A stretch of 64,000 nucleotides of DNA from Nitrosomonas ureae (GCF_001455205.1 NZ_CP013341.1:1736001-1800000); one strand, 5' to 3'. Shown: positions 7,768-15,415, counted from the first letter of the stretch. Program-made: numbers and translations. The notes: generated by a model from the letters alone, not told the origin.

Positions 7768-9000
7768 ATGCCAAAGCAAGCTAGAGAATTAAGCGCATTA
7801 GATATTAAGCGATTAACAAAACCGGGGCACCATGCCGCAGGTGGTGTTTCCGGATTGTTACTACAAATTACAGGCACAGGAACAAAGAGCTGGATATTAC
7901 GAACGATAGTAGGAGCAAAGCGACGTGATATAGGATTGGGAGGATTCCCAGATATTACCCTTGCACAGGCGCGTATTAATGCCAGAGAATTAAAGGCACA
8001 GATACGCTTAGGTGTTGACCCTGTTGAGCAAAGAAAGGCCGTTAAAGCTGCTTTGATAGCATCCAATGGAAAATTAATAAGCTTTGCAGATGCCGCCTAC
8101 AAGTTTTTAACTATTAAACGATCTGAATTCAAAAATGCTAAGCATGCTGCTCAGTGGCAAACTACCCTTGAAACTTATGCTTTTCCCGTAATTGGTAGCA
8201 TGCGCGTTGATAGTGTTGAGTTACCTCATATAGTGCAGGTGTTAGAGCCTTTATGGATAACCAAGACTGAAACAGCTACAAGGGTAAGAGGGCGCATTGA
8301 ATCTGTGCTTACATGGGCAAAAGTATCTGGTTATCGTACCGGGGAAAATCCGGCGCGATGGAAAGATAATCTTGATGGGGTATTACCAAAGCCAGGCAAA
8401 CTTAAAAAGGTGCAGCATCATAAAGCGGTGCCGTGGAAATCTGCTGCATCATTTATGGTGCAGTTAAGGAAGTGTGAAGGTACAGCCGCTAAAGCCCTGG
8501 AATTCTTAATATTGACCGCCACAAGATCAGGTGAAGTACGTGGGGCACTGTGGCAGGAAATAAACTTAAACGAGCGAGTTTGGACGATTCCAGCCGAGCG
8601 AATGAAAGCCGACAAAGAACATGTCATTCCATTATGCGTAGACGCTATAAACCTGCTTAACCAATTACCGAGATTCGAAAATAATGATTTGGTTTTCCCT
8701 GCTGCAAGAGGCGGTCAATTATCCGATATGACTTTATCAGCAGTTATGCGACGTATGAAGATTGACGCAACCCCGCATGGATTTAGAAGCACTTTTCGCG
8801 ATTGGTGTAGTGAATCGACAAATTACCCTCATGAGGTGGCAGAAATGGCACTTGCTCATACCATTGCCAGTGGAGTTGAGAAAGCATACCGGCGCGGTGA
8901 TTTACTGGCGAAACGTACACGCTTAATGGATGACTGGTGCAAATATCTGAATACTCAAACTTTGCAGGGCGTTGTAATACCAATTAGGGAGATCGTCTAA
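7768..9000 (+). CDS. int: P4-type tyrosine integrase
   Basis: This 410-residue site-specific recombinase inserts the element into, and excises it from, the tRNA-Ser 3' end. The N-terminal 90 residues are the arm-binding DUF4102 domain (GLLLQITGTGTKSWILRT, RRDIGLGGFPDITLAQAR). A SAM-like core-binding domain follows (about 100-190). The catalytic domain carries the conserved Arg in TATRSGEVRG, HGFRSTFRDW (HxxR), the second His in EMALAHT and the nucleophile Tyr in VEKAYRRGD. All active-site residues are present and the length is normal, so it is probably functional. The gene lies 233 bp right of the att core with arm-type repeats between. No strong ribosome-binding site is visible before the ATG. 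The next gene overlaps its stop as TAATG. Confidence 0.95.
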   Translation: MPKQARELSALDIKRLTKPGHHAAGGVSGLLLQITGTGTKSWILRTIVGAKRRDIGLGGFPDITLAQARINARELKAQIRLGVDPVEQRKAVKAALIASNGKLISFADAAYKFLTIKRSEFKNAKHAAQWQTTLETYAFPVIGSMRVDSVELPHIVQVLEPLWITKTETATRVRGRIESVLTWAKVSGYRTGENPARWKDNLDGVLPKPGKLKKVQHHKAVPWKSAASFMVQLRKCEGTAAKALEFLILTATRSGEVRGALWQEINLNERVWTIPAERMKADKEHVIPLCVDAINLLNQLPRFENNDLVFPAARGGQLSDMTLSAVMRRMKIDATPHGFRSTFRDWCSESTNYPHEVAEMALAHTIASGVEKAYRRGDLLAKRTRLMDDWCKYLNTQTLQGVVIPIREIV

Positions 9001-9533
9001 TGGATGAAAAGAAAGAGCAACGTCTTGCCTCCTATAAAAGGATTGAAGCTGCAATTCTTATGGCGCAAGCGGACATAGATCAGCTTAAGGATGTATCTCT
9101 TTGGATGAAGAACGTACCGTGTTGGCTAAATGATGCAGAGAAAGAAATTAATGCTTTATCCAATGGGGTTGAGCAAAAGCAACCTATGATAGATCTTATA
9201 AAAACAGCTCGAAAGACTCATCATAATAATGAGCCAATGCTAACAATGCGATTTATAAAAGAAATTCAAGAGAATTGGGGTAATGCAATGCATGATAAGG
9301 AGATTCCAGTCAGACTGAATATGATTAAAGGGCGAAAGAAATCCGGCAAAACTCGAAAAGAGCAATTGGAAGAGCAGGGTAATAACACCAAAGATGAAGT
9401 ATTAAAAATATATCAAAGCATCACACCAACTAGAAGCACAGCTTCATTAATAGCAAGAAAACTACACATAACATCCACTAGAGTAAGGCAGATATTAAAA
9501 GACGAGAAAAAAAACAAAAATGACGTGAGGTAA
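9000..9533 (+). CDS. hypothetical protein with C-terminal helix-turn-helix
   Basis: This 177-residue, highly charged, helical protein starts within the stop codon of the integrase gene (TAATG), so it is translated with it. The C-terminal 40 residues (STASLIARKLHITSTRVRQILKDEKK) look like a helix-turn-helix followed by a basic tail. The middle is basic (IKGRKKSGKTRKEQ). DNA binding is therefore likely; its role could be directing recombination or transcription of the element. I do not recognise a named family. No signal peptide or membrane segment is present. Confidence 0.65.
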   Translation: MDEKKEQRLASYKRIEAAILMAQADIDQLKDVSLWMKNVPCWLNDAEKEINALSNGVEQKQPMIDLIKTARKTHHNNEPMLTMRFIKEIQENWGNAMHDKEIPVRLNMIKGRKKSGKTRKEQLEEQGNNTKDEVLKIYQSITPTRSTASLIARKLHITSTRVRQILKDEKKNKNDVR

Positions 9534-9556
9534 TTTTCGTTTCCATCCTGATAATA

Positions 9557-9591
9557 GGTAACCGTCTCATTCAATAACAAGGACGGTTACC
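9557..9591 (+). promoter_or_regulatory. start-occluding hairpin or operator before alpA
   Basis: A perfect 10-bp inverted repeat (GGTAACCGTC at 9557-9566, GACGGTTACC at 9582-9591, 15-base loop) ends directly against the alpA ATG. Its 3' arm contains most of the AAGGACGG Shine-Dalgarno sequence. In RNA it would hide the ribosome site; in DNA it could be a dimer operator. Confidence 0.65.
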
Positions 9592-9774
9592 ATGAACCAA
9601 TCAATCTATATTCCTGATGTTACAGTAGCAAAGCAATTTGGAGTCTCACGCGCCACAATTTGGCGATGGGTTCAAAATGGAGCATTTCCTAAACCGGTAA
9701 AACTTTCCCCAGGTTGTTCACGTTGGAAAATTGAAGATGTTCAGAAATGGGCTGATTCAAGAGGGGGGGTATAA
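9592..9774 (+). CDS. AlpA-family transcriptional regulator
   Basis: This 60-residue AlpA-type protein activates integrase or excision genes in P4-like satellites and cryptic prophages. The helix-turn-helix is VTVAKQFGVSRATIWRWVQNG, followed by the wing AFPKPVKLSPGCSRWKIEDVQKW, which is diagnostic of the family. The ribosome site AAGGACGG is buried in a perfect hairpin that abuts the start codon, so translation is probably conditional. The following gene starts 5 bp after its stop. This is the second AlpA-like gene in the window; the other, at 6086-6280, belongs to the gpA module and is clearly divergent. Confidence 0.9.
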   Translation: MNQSIYIPDVTVAKQFGVSRATIWRWVQNGAFPKPVKLSPGCSRWKIEDVQKWADSRGGV

Positions 9775-9778
9775 AACC

Positions 9779-10210
9779 ATGCTTACCAAAAAGAACGCCC
9801 TGCGGGAACAGGGCGGCAATAATAATGACAACAAAACGAAGTATATCACAAAGAAATTTCCTCCGTACGGCAGGCGATTTGATGAACTCAGACGCAATGG
9901 TTTAGTACCGATTCAGCGTGTCATTGTATCTACTGATTGGAAATTAGGGGCAGCATATCCGCGCATCGTCATTCCTGTTGATGCAAACATTGATCAATTA
10001 ATCTTTTCTTACTTGGCGGGGTTATCGGTGCAAATCGTACATCATGCCGGAGAAGCCGAGTTAGTCAACAATCTCATTGATGCAATTCTCAAAGTTAAGC
10101 CAAAAATATTGACGGTATTTAATTTTGATGTAGCACAGCAGAATGACCCGACATATTCAGCATCTACTTTGATTCACCCAGCATGGGAGGTTATCAAAAA
10201 TGGCCTTTAA
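9779..10210 (+). CDS. hypothetical protein of the satellite replication module
   Basis: This 143-residue protein of unknown function begins at the ATG at 9779, after a G-rich tract. An upstream ATG at 9731 in the same frame would overlap alpA and is less likely. The N-terminus is polar and basic (EQGGNNNDNKTKYITKK). The rest looks like a compact alpha/beta domain with hydrophobic strands (PRIVIPVDANIDQLIFSYL, KPKILTVFNFDV). It overlaps the DUF3987 gene by 11 bp, which suggests that the two products act together in replication. I do not recognise a family. Confidence 0.6.
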   Translation: MLTKKNALREQGGNNNDNKTKYITKKFPPYGRRFDELRRNGLVPIQRVIVSTDWKLGAAYPRIVIPVDANIDQLIFSYLAGLSVQIVHHAGEAELVNNLIDAILKVKPKILTVFNFDVAQQNDPTYSASTLIHPAWEVIKNGL

Positions 10211-11756
10211 AACAATGCAAGCCCCCGCAGAGATTCAAACAGCATATATTGAAGCTGTTGCTGATTCCATCAATGATGATATCCCTGAATGGGCAGAGCC
10301 CCAGCCATTAACTTCCAAAATCGAGAAGGAATCCTATCCTATAGAAGCATTGCCCTTATCTGTTAAAGCCGCAGTAGAAGAAGTGCATGGATTTGTTAAA
10401 GCACCTTTGCCACTGGTAGCAGCATCGGCAATATCTGCTATGTCTTTGGCCATACAGGCACATTATGACATTGAAAGGGCAAGCGCATTGAATTCGCCAA
10501 CAGGCTTGTTCTTGCTCACCATTGCAGATAGCGGCGAACGAAAAACGACTTGTGACAGATTCTTTTCAAAGGCTATTAATGATTATGAATTTGCGCAGGC
10601 TGAAGCCGCAAAAACAGAAATCAAAAATTACAATGCTGATATGGATTCATGGGAAGCCAAGCGAGGCGGTATAAAGGACAGAATCCGCACCGATGCGAAA
10701 AGCGGAAAATCAACATCGAGTCAGGAAGCAGAACTTAGAGAATTAGAGCATGACAAGCCAGAACCGCCACGAATTCCGCGTCTACTGTATGCAGATGTTA
10801 CACCTGAAGCACTGGCATATGATCTAGCTAAGAAATGGCCAAGCGGCGGGGTTGTATCAGCTGAAGCGGGAATAGTGTTCGGATCGCATGGTATGGGGAA
10901 AGATTCGGTTATGCGTAATCTCGCTACACTCAACCAGTTATGGGATGGCGTGAGTTTAAAAATAGATCGTAAAACCAGCGAATCATTTGCGGTGCATGGC
11001 GCACGATTAACAGTTGCATTGCAGGTACAAACCGAAACACTCAACAGCTTTTTTGAGAAATCCGGTGCATTAGCACGGGGAACGGGATTCCTGGCACGAT
11101 TCCTTATTAGTTGGCCTGAGTCGACACAAGGTTATAGGTCTTTCACTGAGGCGCCTGATAGCTGGCCAAAACTTGCCGCATTCAATCGACGAATAACTGA
11201 GATATTAAATATCCCCGCACCAATAAATGAAGACGGCGCACTCATTCCGCAGATGCTTACCTTGACACCTGAAGCAAAGATCATGTGGATTGAGTTCCAT
11301 GATGGTATCGAATCTCAGTTAGCTAGTGGCGGTGTGTTGTTTGAAGTACGCGATGTGGCAAGCAAAATTGCAGACAATGCCACCAGGCTGGCAGCGTTAT
11401 TTCATGTCTTTGATGGCGGGATTGGTGCAATTAGTGAGGATGCATTTGAAAGGGCCAGTGCTATTGTGGCATGGCACCTCAACGAATCCCGGCGTTTCTT
11501 TGGTGAGATCGCCTTGCCTGCTGAAATTGCCAACGCATCAAGGCTAAATGATTGGTTAGTGCAGCATTGCAGCCAGAACAAAACGCACTTTGTAGCAAAA
11601 AGATTTGCTCAGCAATACGGAACGGTCAGAGACGCCGCACGGCTTGAAGCTGCAATTAGTGAGCTTGAATCGTTGGATCGTATTCAGATTAGGAAAGATG
11701 GAAAGAAAATATCTATCTGGTTAAATCCTAAAATCCTGAATAAGGAGGCCTCATGA
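10200..11756 (+). CDS. DUF3987 (YfjI-type) replication ATPase/helicase-like protein
   Basis: This 518-residue protein is of the DUF3987 type found in satellites, cryptic prophages and integrative elements, where it fills the primase-helicase position. Residues 45-120 lead to a P-loop-like segment, TGLFLLTIADSGERKTT. A coiled, charged stretch follows (about 135-185), then a core with ADVTPEALAYDLAKKWPSGGVVSAEAGIVFGSHGM and FLARFLISWPEST. The C-terminal part (from about 440) has a winged-helix look (AKRFAQQYGTVRDAARLEAAISELE). No separate primase domain is visible. It is sandwiched by overlaps: 11 bp with the gene before and a 4-bp ATGA overlap with the gene after. The element probably replicates with this protein plus host or helper enzymes. 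Confidence 0.85.
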   Translation: MAFKTMQAPAEIQTAYIEAVADSINDDIPEWAEPQPLTSKIEKESYPIEALPLSVKAAVEEVHGFVKAPLPLVAASAISAMSLAIQAHYDIERASALNSPTGLFLLTIADSGERKTTCDRFFSKAINDYEFAQAEAAKTEIKNYNADMDSWEAKRGGIKDRIRTDAKSGKSTSSQEAELRELEHDKPEPPRIPRLLYADVTPEALAYDLAKKWPSGGVVSAEAGIVFGSHGMGKDSVMRNLATLNQLWDGVSLKIDRKTSESFAVHGARLTVALQVQTETLNSFFEKSGALARGTGFLARFLISWPESTQGYRSFTEAPDSWPKLAAFNRRITEILNIPAPINEDGALIPQMLTLTPEAKIMWIEFHDGIESQLASGGVLFEVRDVASKIADNATRLAALFHVFDGGIGAISEDAFERASAIVAWHLNESRRFFGEIALPAEIANASRLNDWLVQHCSQNKTHFVAKRFAQQYGTVRDAARLEAAISELESLDRIQIRKDGKKISIWLNPKILNKEAS

Positions 11757-12043
11757 CATTACTGGAAATCATACGCAAAAACAAATTTGCTACAGCTACA
11801 GGCGCTACAGTTGCTACACATACCGAGAAAACAGCGCCAAATGCAGCAAAAGTAGCAAGTGTAGCCGTAGCAAGCTGCGAAGATGAAAAAAACGATCAGT
11901 TTAAAATCGAGATGATACTGGCATGGCTTTATAAAATCGGCGAGGCTGAAGAAGATCATCATCTTGTGCTGGTTAAATGCAAAGCTGACCCCGAGGCACT
12001 GGAATACTTTTATCGTCATGCTAACGGGGAATATGATGAATAA
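11753..12043 (+). CDS. small hypothetical protein coupled to the DUF3987 gene
   Basis: This is a 96-residue acidic protein whose ATG overlaps the DUF3987 stop codon (ATGA), so translation is coupled. The first half is Ala/Thr/Val-rich and low in complexity (ATATGATVATHTEK, AAKVASVAVAS). The second half is helical and acidic (KIEMILAWLYKIGEAEEDHH). No known motif. Position suggests a partner of the replication protein. Confidence 0.6.
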   Translation: MTLLEIIRKNKFATATGATVATHTEKTAPNAAKVASVAVASCEDEKNDQFKIEMILAWLYKIGEAEEDHHLVLVKCKADPEALEYFYRHANGEYDE

Positions 12044-12071
12044 AAAACCAGCAATAAATTACATATAGATG

Positions 12072-12176
12072 TATTAAATCAATATGTTATGTGTTATAAT
12101 GGGCAAAATTTCCCACTGCCGTGACGATGGTGGGGTGACGAGAGCATAAACCAATGTGAAGTTGGCAATGCTATCG
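12072..12176 (+). promoter_or_regulatory. promoter and structured leader of the capsid gene
   Basis: An extended -10 box (TG-T-TATAAT, hexamer at 12095-12100) has a weak -35 (TATTAA, 12072-12077) 17 bp upstream. The predicted transcript holds two hairpins. One is CCCAC/GTGGG around 12112-12134. The other, at 12139-12176, stacks CGA/TCG, AGCAT/ATGCT and CCAA/TTGG pairs. The remaining 110 bases up to the capsid start contain no gene that I can support. Confidence 0.55.
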
Positions 12177-12287
12177 AAAAAGAATGAAATATCGAGTTCT
12201 GGATATGCCTTCCGAGACGGCGGGGTTCGAAACGAAATATTCATTTTGGAGCAAAAAACTTTATTTCAATTTAAAAGGATGCACAAA

Positions 12288-13451
12288 ATGAACCAGCAAA
12301 TGGATAAACCGAAATCAAACGGTGGAGCGGTAGAAGTAGTAATGAACGCTTTCAGCGAATACAAAAACGCAAACGATAAGAATCTCGAACAACGCGATAA
12401 TGCTTTGAATAGCAAAATCGAGGAGCTGTATAGCCAGACAGATCGAATCGAGGAATTGTTAAACCGGCCTTTTGGTACTGTTCCCAAGCCGGAGGCATCT
12501 CAACCGAATCGATTTGCGATTACAGTTGCAGGGAAAAAAATCCCAGTTTTGGCTAGGGAGGATAGTCTAGCAAGCTATTTTCGTCCGCAATCTTCAAACG
12601 GTGAACAAGAATGGAATTTGCAAGATTTCGTTCGGAATAGCATGGGTTTAAGCAATATTAAAAATAGCGTTGTTGAAAGAGGTTCAGCAAATGCGCCTGA
12701 GTTTTTGAGCAGCCAAATTGTGGATGCGGTGCGAGCTAAAAGCACATTGATTAATTCCGGTGCATTAACTCTACCAATCGACGGCGCGACCATTATCGCA
12801 CGGATTGACACGGATGCTGTCTGCCACAGCCATGTCGAAGGTATAGATGACATTGATGAGAGCTTGCCAGTATTTACGCCTATCGAATTAAATCCCAATA
12901 TGCTGTCGGTACAGATCCCATTAAGCGCGGAAGTTGCGGAAGATTCGGCAAATTTAAATTTACTTTTAAAGACAAGTATTGCCGCTGCTATTGCAAAAAA
13001 AATTGATCAACTAGGAATCGCAGCACTGTTAGCAGATAGTGCAATCGAAGAATCAGCTGTAAGCCAAGATACAGAGACATGGGCCGGGCTTTTGCAAGCA
13101 GCAGGATCGTCTATAGCCCTTGATAATGAATGGCCGAAAACTGTTATCAGCAATGCATCTGACTACGCTAAACGCATAAGCCAAGTTTCAGGAGATGGTC
13201 AATGGCTGGTAAATCCTCCTCCCTTGGCAACTATGAAAGACTTGTTTAGTACTCACATGACTGCTGGTAAGGCATTGATGGGCGATTTTGAACGCTCGGT
13301 ATTGCTGGCTATACGGTCTGAGTTGCGGATTGAAATCGTGCGCTGGCACCGCCCTGGATCTGCTTCTCATTTAATGATTGCATACATGAGAGGAGCTTTC
13401 TACACAGTGCAACCCGGCTCACTCTATCGCCAGTTGAAAACAGTAGTTTAG
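12288..13451 (+). CDS. HK97-family phage major capsid protein
   Basis: This is a 387-residue major capsid protein of the HK97 fold. An N-terminal delta-like, charged helical region (about residues 5-70, DKNLEQRDNALNSKIEELYSQ) is followed by the shell domain. Recognisable segments are FLSSQIVDAVRAKSTLINSG, the strand ATIIARIDTD, the E-loop-like region, LNPNMLSVQIPLSAEVAEDS and GIAALLADSA. A C-terminal IVRWHRPGSASHLMIAYMRGAF stretch, typical of Phage_capsid proteins, closes the domain. I set the start at the ATG at 12288 with AAAAGGA 10 bases upstream; the frame stays open to 12156 without a ribosome site. Portal, protease, terminase and head-tail genes are all absent from the element. It may build small capsids, or interfere with helper capsids, using helper proteins; that is inference. 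Confidence 0.85.
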   Translation: MNQQMDKPKSNGGAVEVVMNAFSEYKNANDKNLEQRDNALNSKIEELYSQTDRIEELLNRPFGTVPKPEASQPNRFAITVAGKKIPVLAREDSLASYFRPQSSNGEQEWNLQDFVRNSMGLSNIKNSVVERGSANAPEFLSSQIVDAVRAKSTLINSGALTLPIDGATIIARIDTDAVCHSHVEGIDDIDESLPVFTPIELNPNMLSVQIPLSAEVAEDSANLNLLLKTSIAAAIAKKIDQLGIAALLADSAIEESAVSQDTETWAGLLQAAGSSIALDNEWPKTVISNASDYAKRISQVSGDGQWLVNPPPLATMKDLFSTHMTAGKALMGDFERSVLLAIRSELRIEIVRWHRPGSASHLMIAYMRGAFYTVQPGSLYRQLKTVV

Positions 13452-13506
13452 TAACAATGCAGCAACCCCTTGCCGCGAGGGGAATATAAGAGCGGATTGA
13501 GGATTA

Positions 13507-13616
13507 GACGGGCAGTGCCTCACTGTAATAAAACCCCGTCATCCCTCGCTTAGGCTATGCTCACACCAAGAGAGCATAGTCTTTGGTGGAGGGAATCTAA
13601 TAGAAGGAGCCGGGGC
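13507..13616 (+). ncRNA. pseudoknot-capable structured RNA downstream of the capsid gene
   Basis: Nested pairings run CCCCG (13534-13538) with CGGGG (13611-13615), and TCCCTC (13542-13547) with GAGGGA (13589-13594). A 10-bp stem joins GGCTATGCTC (13553-13562) to GAGCATAGTC (13572-13581). Its loop CACCAA (13564-13569) can pair with TTGGTG (13583-13588), making an H-type pseudoknot. A competing stem, GACGGG (13507-13512) with CCCGTC (13535-13540), encloses a CAGTG/CACTG hairpin and would exclude the outer stem. An extra CCCCT/AGGGG hairpin lies upstream, near 13467-13483. The 363-bp gap has no supported gene. Function is unknown; regulatory RNA, packaging signal or processing site are options. 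Confidence 0.6.
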
Positions 13617-13814
13617 ATTCAGTCTCTGGAAAAAATAGATTTGATAAACCGCCACTAGCCCAAATAATCGCACGTGCAAAACAATAAAAACGGTTTTTAG
13701 TAACCGGGAACCAAATCTCTACATTTTTTTATTTACATAAACCGCAATTAGCCTTCGATTTAACGCTAACCCATAATTTCCCGCACCCGGATATGCGCTC
13801 ACGCACGAGGTAAT

Positions 13815-14027
13815 ATGAAACAAAAGCTACCAAAAGAGATATTGAGCCTAGTTAATCGCAAATCGCATGCTTTTGGTCTTACTTACGCAGAACAGACCAA
13901 GCAACTATTGCTTAATGAGCTGGATTCTATGCGTTCTAAGGGGGCTACATTGAACGATCTAGAAAAGTACATAGGTAACAGGCCACCGCCTATCTTCACG
14001 AATTTTAATTATAGAAACCATGCCTAG
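13815..14027 (+). CDS. small hypothetical protein
   Basis: This 70-residue basic protein begins 7 bases after a GAGGT ribosome site. Helical segments (KEILSLVNRKSHAFGLTYAEQTKQLLLNELD) are followed by a short Pro/Asn-rich tail. There is no signal peptide, membrane segment or known motif. It is separated from the capsid gene by the structured RNA region, so it may have its own transcript. Confidence 0.5.
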   Translation: MKQKLPKEILSLVNRKSHAFGLTYAEQTKQLLLNELDSMRSKGATLNDLEKYIGNRPPPIFTNFNYRNHA

Positions 14028-14168
14028 CCTTTCTGTTGCTAATCCTAACCAAAAAAGTTTTTTTGTATGTAAAAAATTACATATTGGACATTGGCTTTAA
14101 AATTTTGGTGAAGAAGCCGATAAAGTTTTAGAGCAAAATTGAGAAACCTGAAATCGATTCCAGTTGTG

Positions 14169-14210
14169 TTGACTAATAGAGAAAAGAACAAGTACTATGC
14201 AAATTAGCAT
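14169..14210 (+). promoter_or_regulatory. promoter with palindromic operator for the ImmA-like/membrane gene pair
   Basis: TTGACT (14169-14174) and TACTAT (14193-14198) are spaced 18 bp. The palindrome ATGC-AAATTA-GCAT (14197-14210) overlaps the -10 and predicted start site, so a repressor could bind there. The rest of the 213-bp gap holds a short AT palindrome (ATGTA/TACAT near 14068) and nothing else I can name. Confidence 0.5.
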
Positions 14211-14240
14211 AATCTAACCTATAAATAAAATTAACTAGCT

Positions 14241-14702
14241 ATGTCTACACAAGCAAGGGAAATACTTGAAAAATACTGGGATAAGGAAATACCTATCGAT
14301 CCCATAAAGTTAGCCAATGCGTTGGGCGCTGAGGTAAAGGCTGATCCCGATTTGGCCACAAGTGGGGAATTCAACTGCACTAACGATGGCCCTTTAATTC
14401 AGTACAATAATACAGAATCAAAGGTACGTCAGAGATTCACTATAGCTCATGAACTTGGACATTTTGTCCTTGGGCATGGTGGGGCGTATCGAGATAACCC
14501 TGAAGAATTTTCGTTAGCCAATCATGATCCCTTAGAAATTGCAGCAAACCGATTTGCAGCGGAATTGCTTATGCCTGAAGCCGTTATAAATCTTTTAATT
14601 TTTAAAAAAGGAATAAAGGATATAGCCAAGCTTTCTAGTATGTTGCAAGTTTCTCAGATTGCCATGCAATTTCGTTTAAAAAATCTTGGGTTGATAAGCT
14701 GA
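14241..14702 (+). CDS. ImmA/IrrE-family metallopeptidase
   Basis: This is a 153-residue zinc metallopeptidase of the ImmA/IrrE family. The motif FTIAHELGHFVLGH supplies HExxH (His70, Glu71, His74). EIAANRFAAELLMP supplies the third ligand region. ImmA proteins of mobile elements cut a cognate repressor to induce excision or act as antitoxins; IrrE types release a stress response. Here no Xre-type repressor gene is adjacent. Instead a membrane protein follows after one base, so the pair may form a protease-membrane sensor or a toxin-antitoxin-like unit (inference). The C-terminal part (SSMLQVSQIAMQFRLKNLGLI) looks like the usual ImmA tail. A promoter with a palindromic operator precedes it. 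Confidence 0.85.
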   Translation: MSTQAREILEKYWDKEIPIDPIKLANALGAEVKADPDLATSGEFNCTNDGPLIQYNNTESKVRQRFTIAHELGHFVLGHGGAYRDNPEEFSLANHDPLEIAANRFAAELLMPEAVINLLIFKKGIKDIAKLSSMLQVSQIAMQFRLKNLGLIS

Positions 14703-14703
14703 A

Positions 14704-15138
14704 GTGAGTGAGCGTTCTTTCTTAAAGAATCCTATTAAAGTAATAAATGATTTATCTTCAAGCGATCCACTACCAAATTTTAAGCAAGAGTTAATAGCTG
14801 AAGAACTTCTGGAAATTCAGAATCGAAATATATTTAAAAGTTGGCTTTTCTGGGGTATTAGTAGTGCATTCGTAACGACTTTTATATTGCTAATAACGTT
14901 TATAAGTTTTCGTATTTCCATACAATCCTTTGGTGAAACAATTCCTCTGCCTGAGCGGTTAACTATTATCGGTATTTTAGCCGCAATTAGTATTGTTCTA
15001 CCATTAGCATTGTTGCGCGTAATTTATACTGCCCCAAAAACCAAAGATGATTCCGGAGATAGTGTTTCGATCTGGCAAAGCCTCTTTAAAGAACTAATTG
15101 ATATTTTTAGAAAATATTTAGAAAACAAAAGCCATTAA
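14704..15138 (+). CDS. two-helix membrane protein paired with the ImmA-like protease
   Basis: This 144-residue protein starts with GTG at 14704, one base after the protease stop. Two hydrophobic segments lie at about residues 48-72 (LFWGISSAFVTTFILLITFISF) and 85-110 (LTIIGILAAISIVLPLALLRVI). They are joined by a short loop and flanked by a polar N-terminus and a charged C-terminal tail. I do not recognise the family. The coupling with a metallopeptidase suggests it is its substrate, anchor or effector. The AT-rich composition resembles the neighbouring protease gene and differs from the integrase end of the element. Confidence 0.65.
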   Translation: MSERSFLKNPIKVINDLSSSDPLPNFKQELIAEELLEIQNRNIFKSWLFWGISSAFVTTFILLITFISFRISIQSFGETIPLPERLTIIGILAAISIVLPLALLRVIYTAPKTKDDSGDSVSIWQSLFKELIDIFRKYLENKSH

Positions 15139-15182
15139 AACCTGGTGATACAAATAGCATTAAAGTTTAAAATTATTATTTA

Positions 15183-15211
15183 TTGACACCCCATCCATTC
15201 AGGATTATTCT
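15183..15211 (+). promoter_or_regulatory. sigma-70 promoter for the C4-type RNA
   Basis: TTGACA (15183-15188) is separated by 17 bp from TATTCT (15206-15211). The predicted start, near 15218, falls exactly where the structured RNA begins with GTGCTCAAAAC. Confidence 0.7.
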
Positions 15212-15217
15212 TTCTTT

Positions 15218-15380
15218 AAGTGCTCAAAACACTCAACAAGCGGACATACCCGCGCCCGATAGTCGTGGCTTTTTTGCGTCCAAATTTTGTTATGGCCGGG
15301 CGTTAGGCTAATAAAATACCTGCTTGCGGGAAATATGCCAGCCGTCTTGTTGCGGTTTTGAGCACCTGGCCGCCCAACAA
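15218..15380 (+). ncRNA. C4-type antisense RNA / satellite leader
   Basis: The stretch has the layout and wording of phage P1/P4-type C4 leaders: a CCCGCGCCCGATAGTCGTGGC block, a T-run, GCGTCCAAATTTTG, then TATGGCCGGGCG. A perfect 11-bp pairing joins GTGCTCAAAAC (15220-15230) to GTTTTGAGCAC (15355-15365), and GGCT (15306-15309) pairs with AGCC (15340-15343). In P1 and P4 such RNAs act as antisense immunity factors on the downstream operon. By analogy this one would control the two small genes after it. Assignment rests on pattern recall, not on a covariance search. Confidence 0.65.
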
Positions 15381-15415
15381 AGGGCAATCATCAAAAAATC
15401 AACAAGGAGTCAATC

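Noticed and set aside
12156..12287. N-terminal extension of the capsid frame by 44 codons
   Set aside because: It overlaps the structured leader, lacks a ribosome site, and the ATG at 12288 has a good one and fits the family.
13650..13800. Possible iteron-like words (CCGCCACTAGCCC, CCGCAATTAGCCT) as a replication origin
   Set aside because: Only two loose copies are seen, without regular spacing or an AT-rich unwinding block that stands out; too weak to call.
14127..14136. GTTTTAGAGC, which resembles the start of type II CRISPR repeats or guide scaffolds
   Set aside because: It is a single copy with no repeats, spacers, anti-repeat or cas gene near; a 10-base match in AT-rich DNA is chance.
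15205..15387. 60-codon minus-strand frame opposite the C4-type RNA
   Set aside because: It mirrors the structured RNA, has no ribosome site, and similar spurious frames are known over such leaders.
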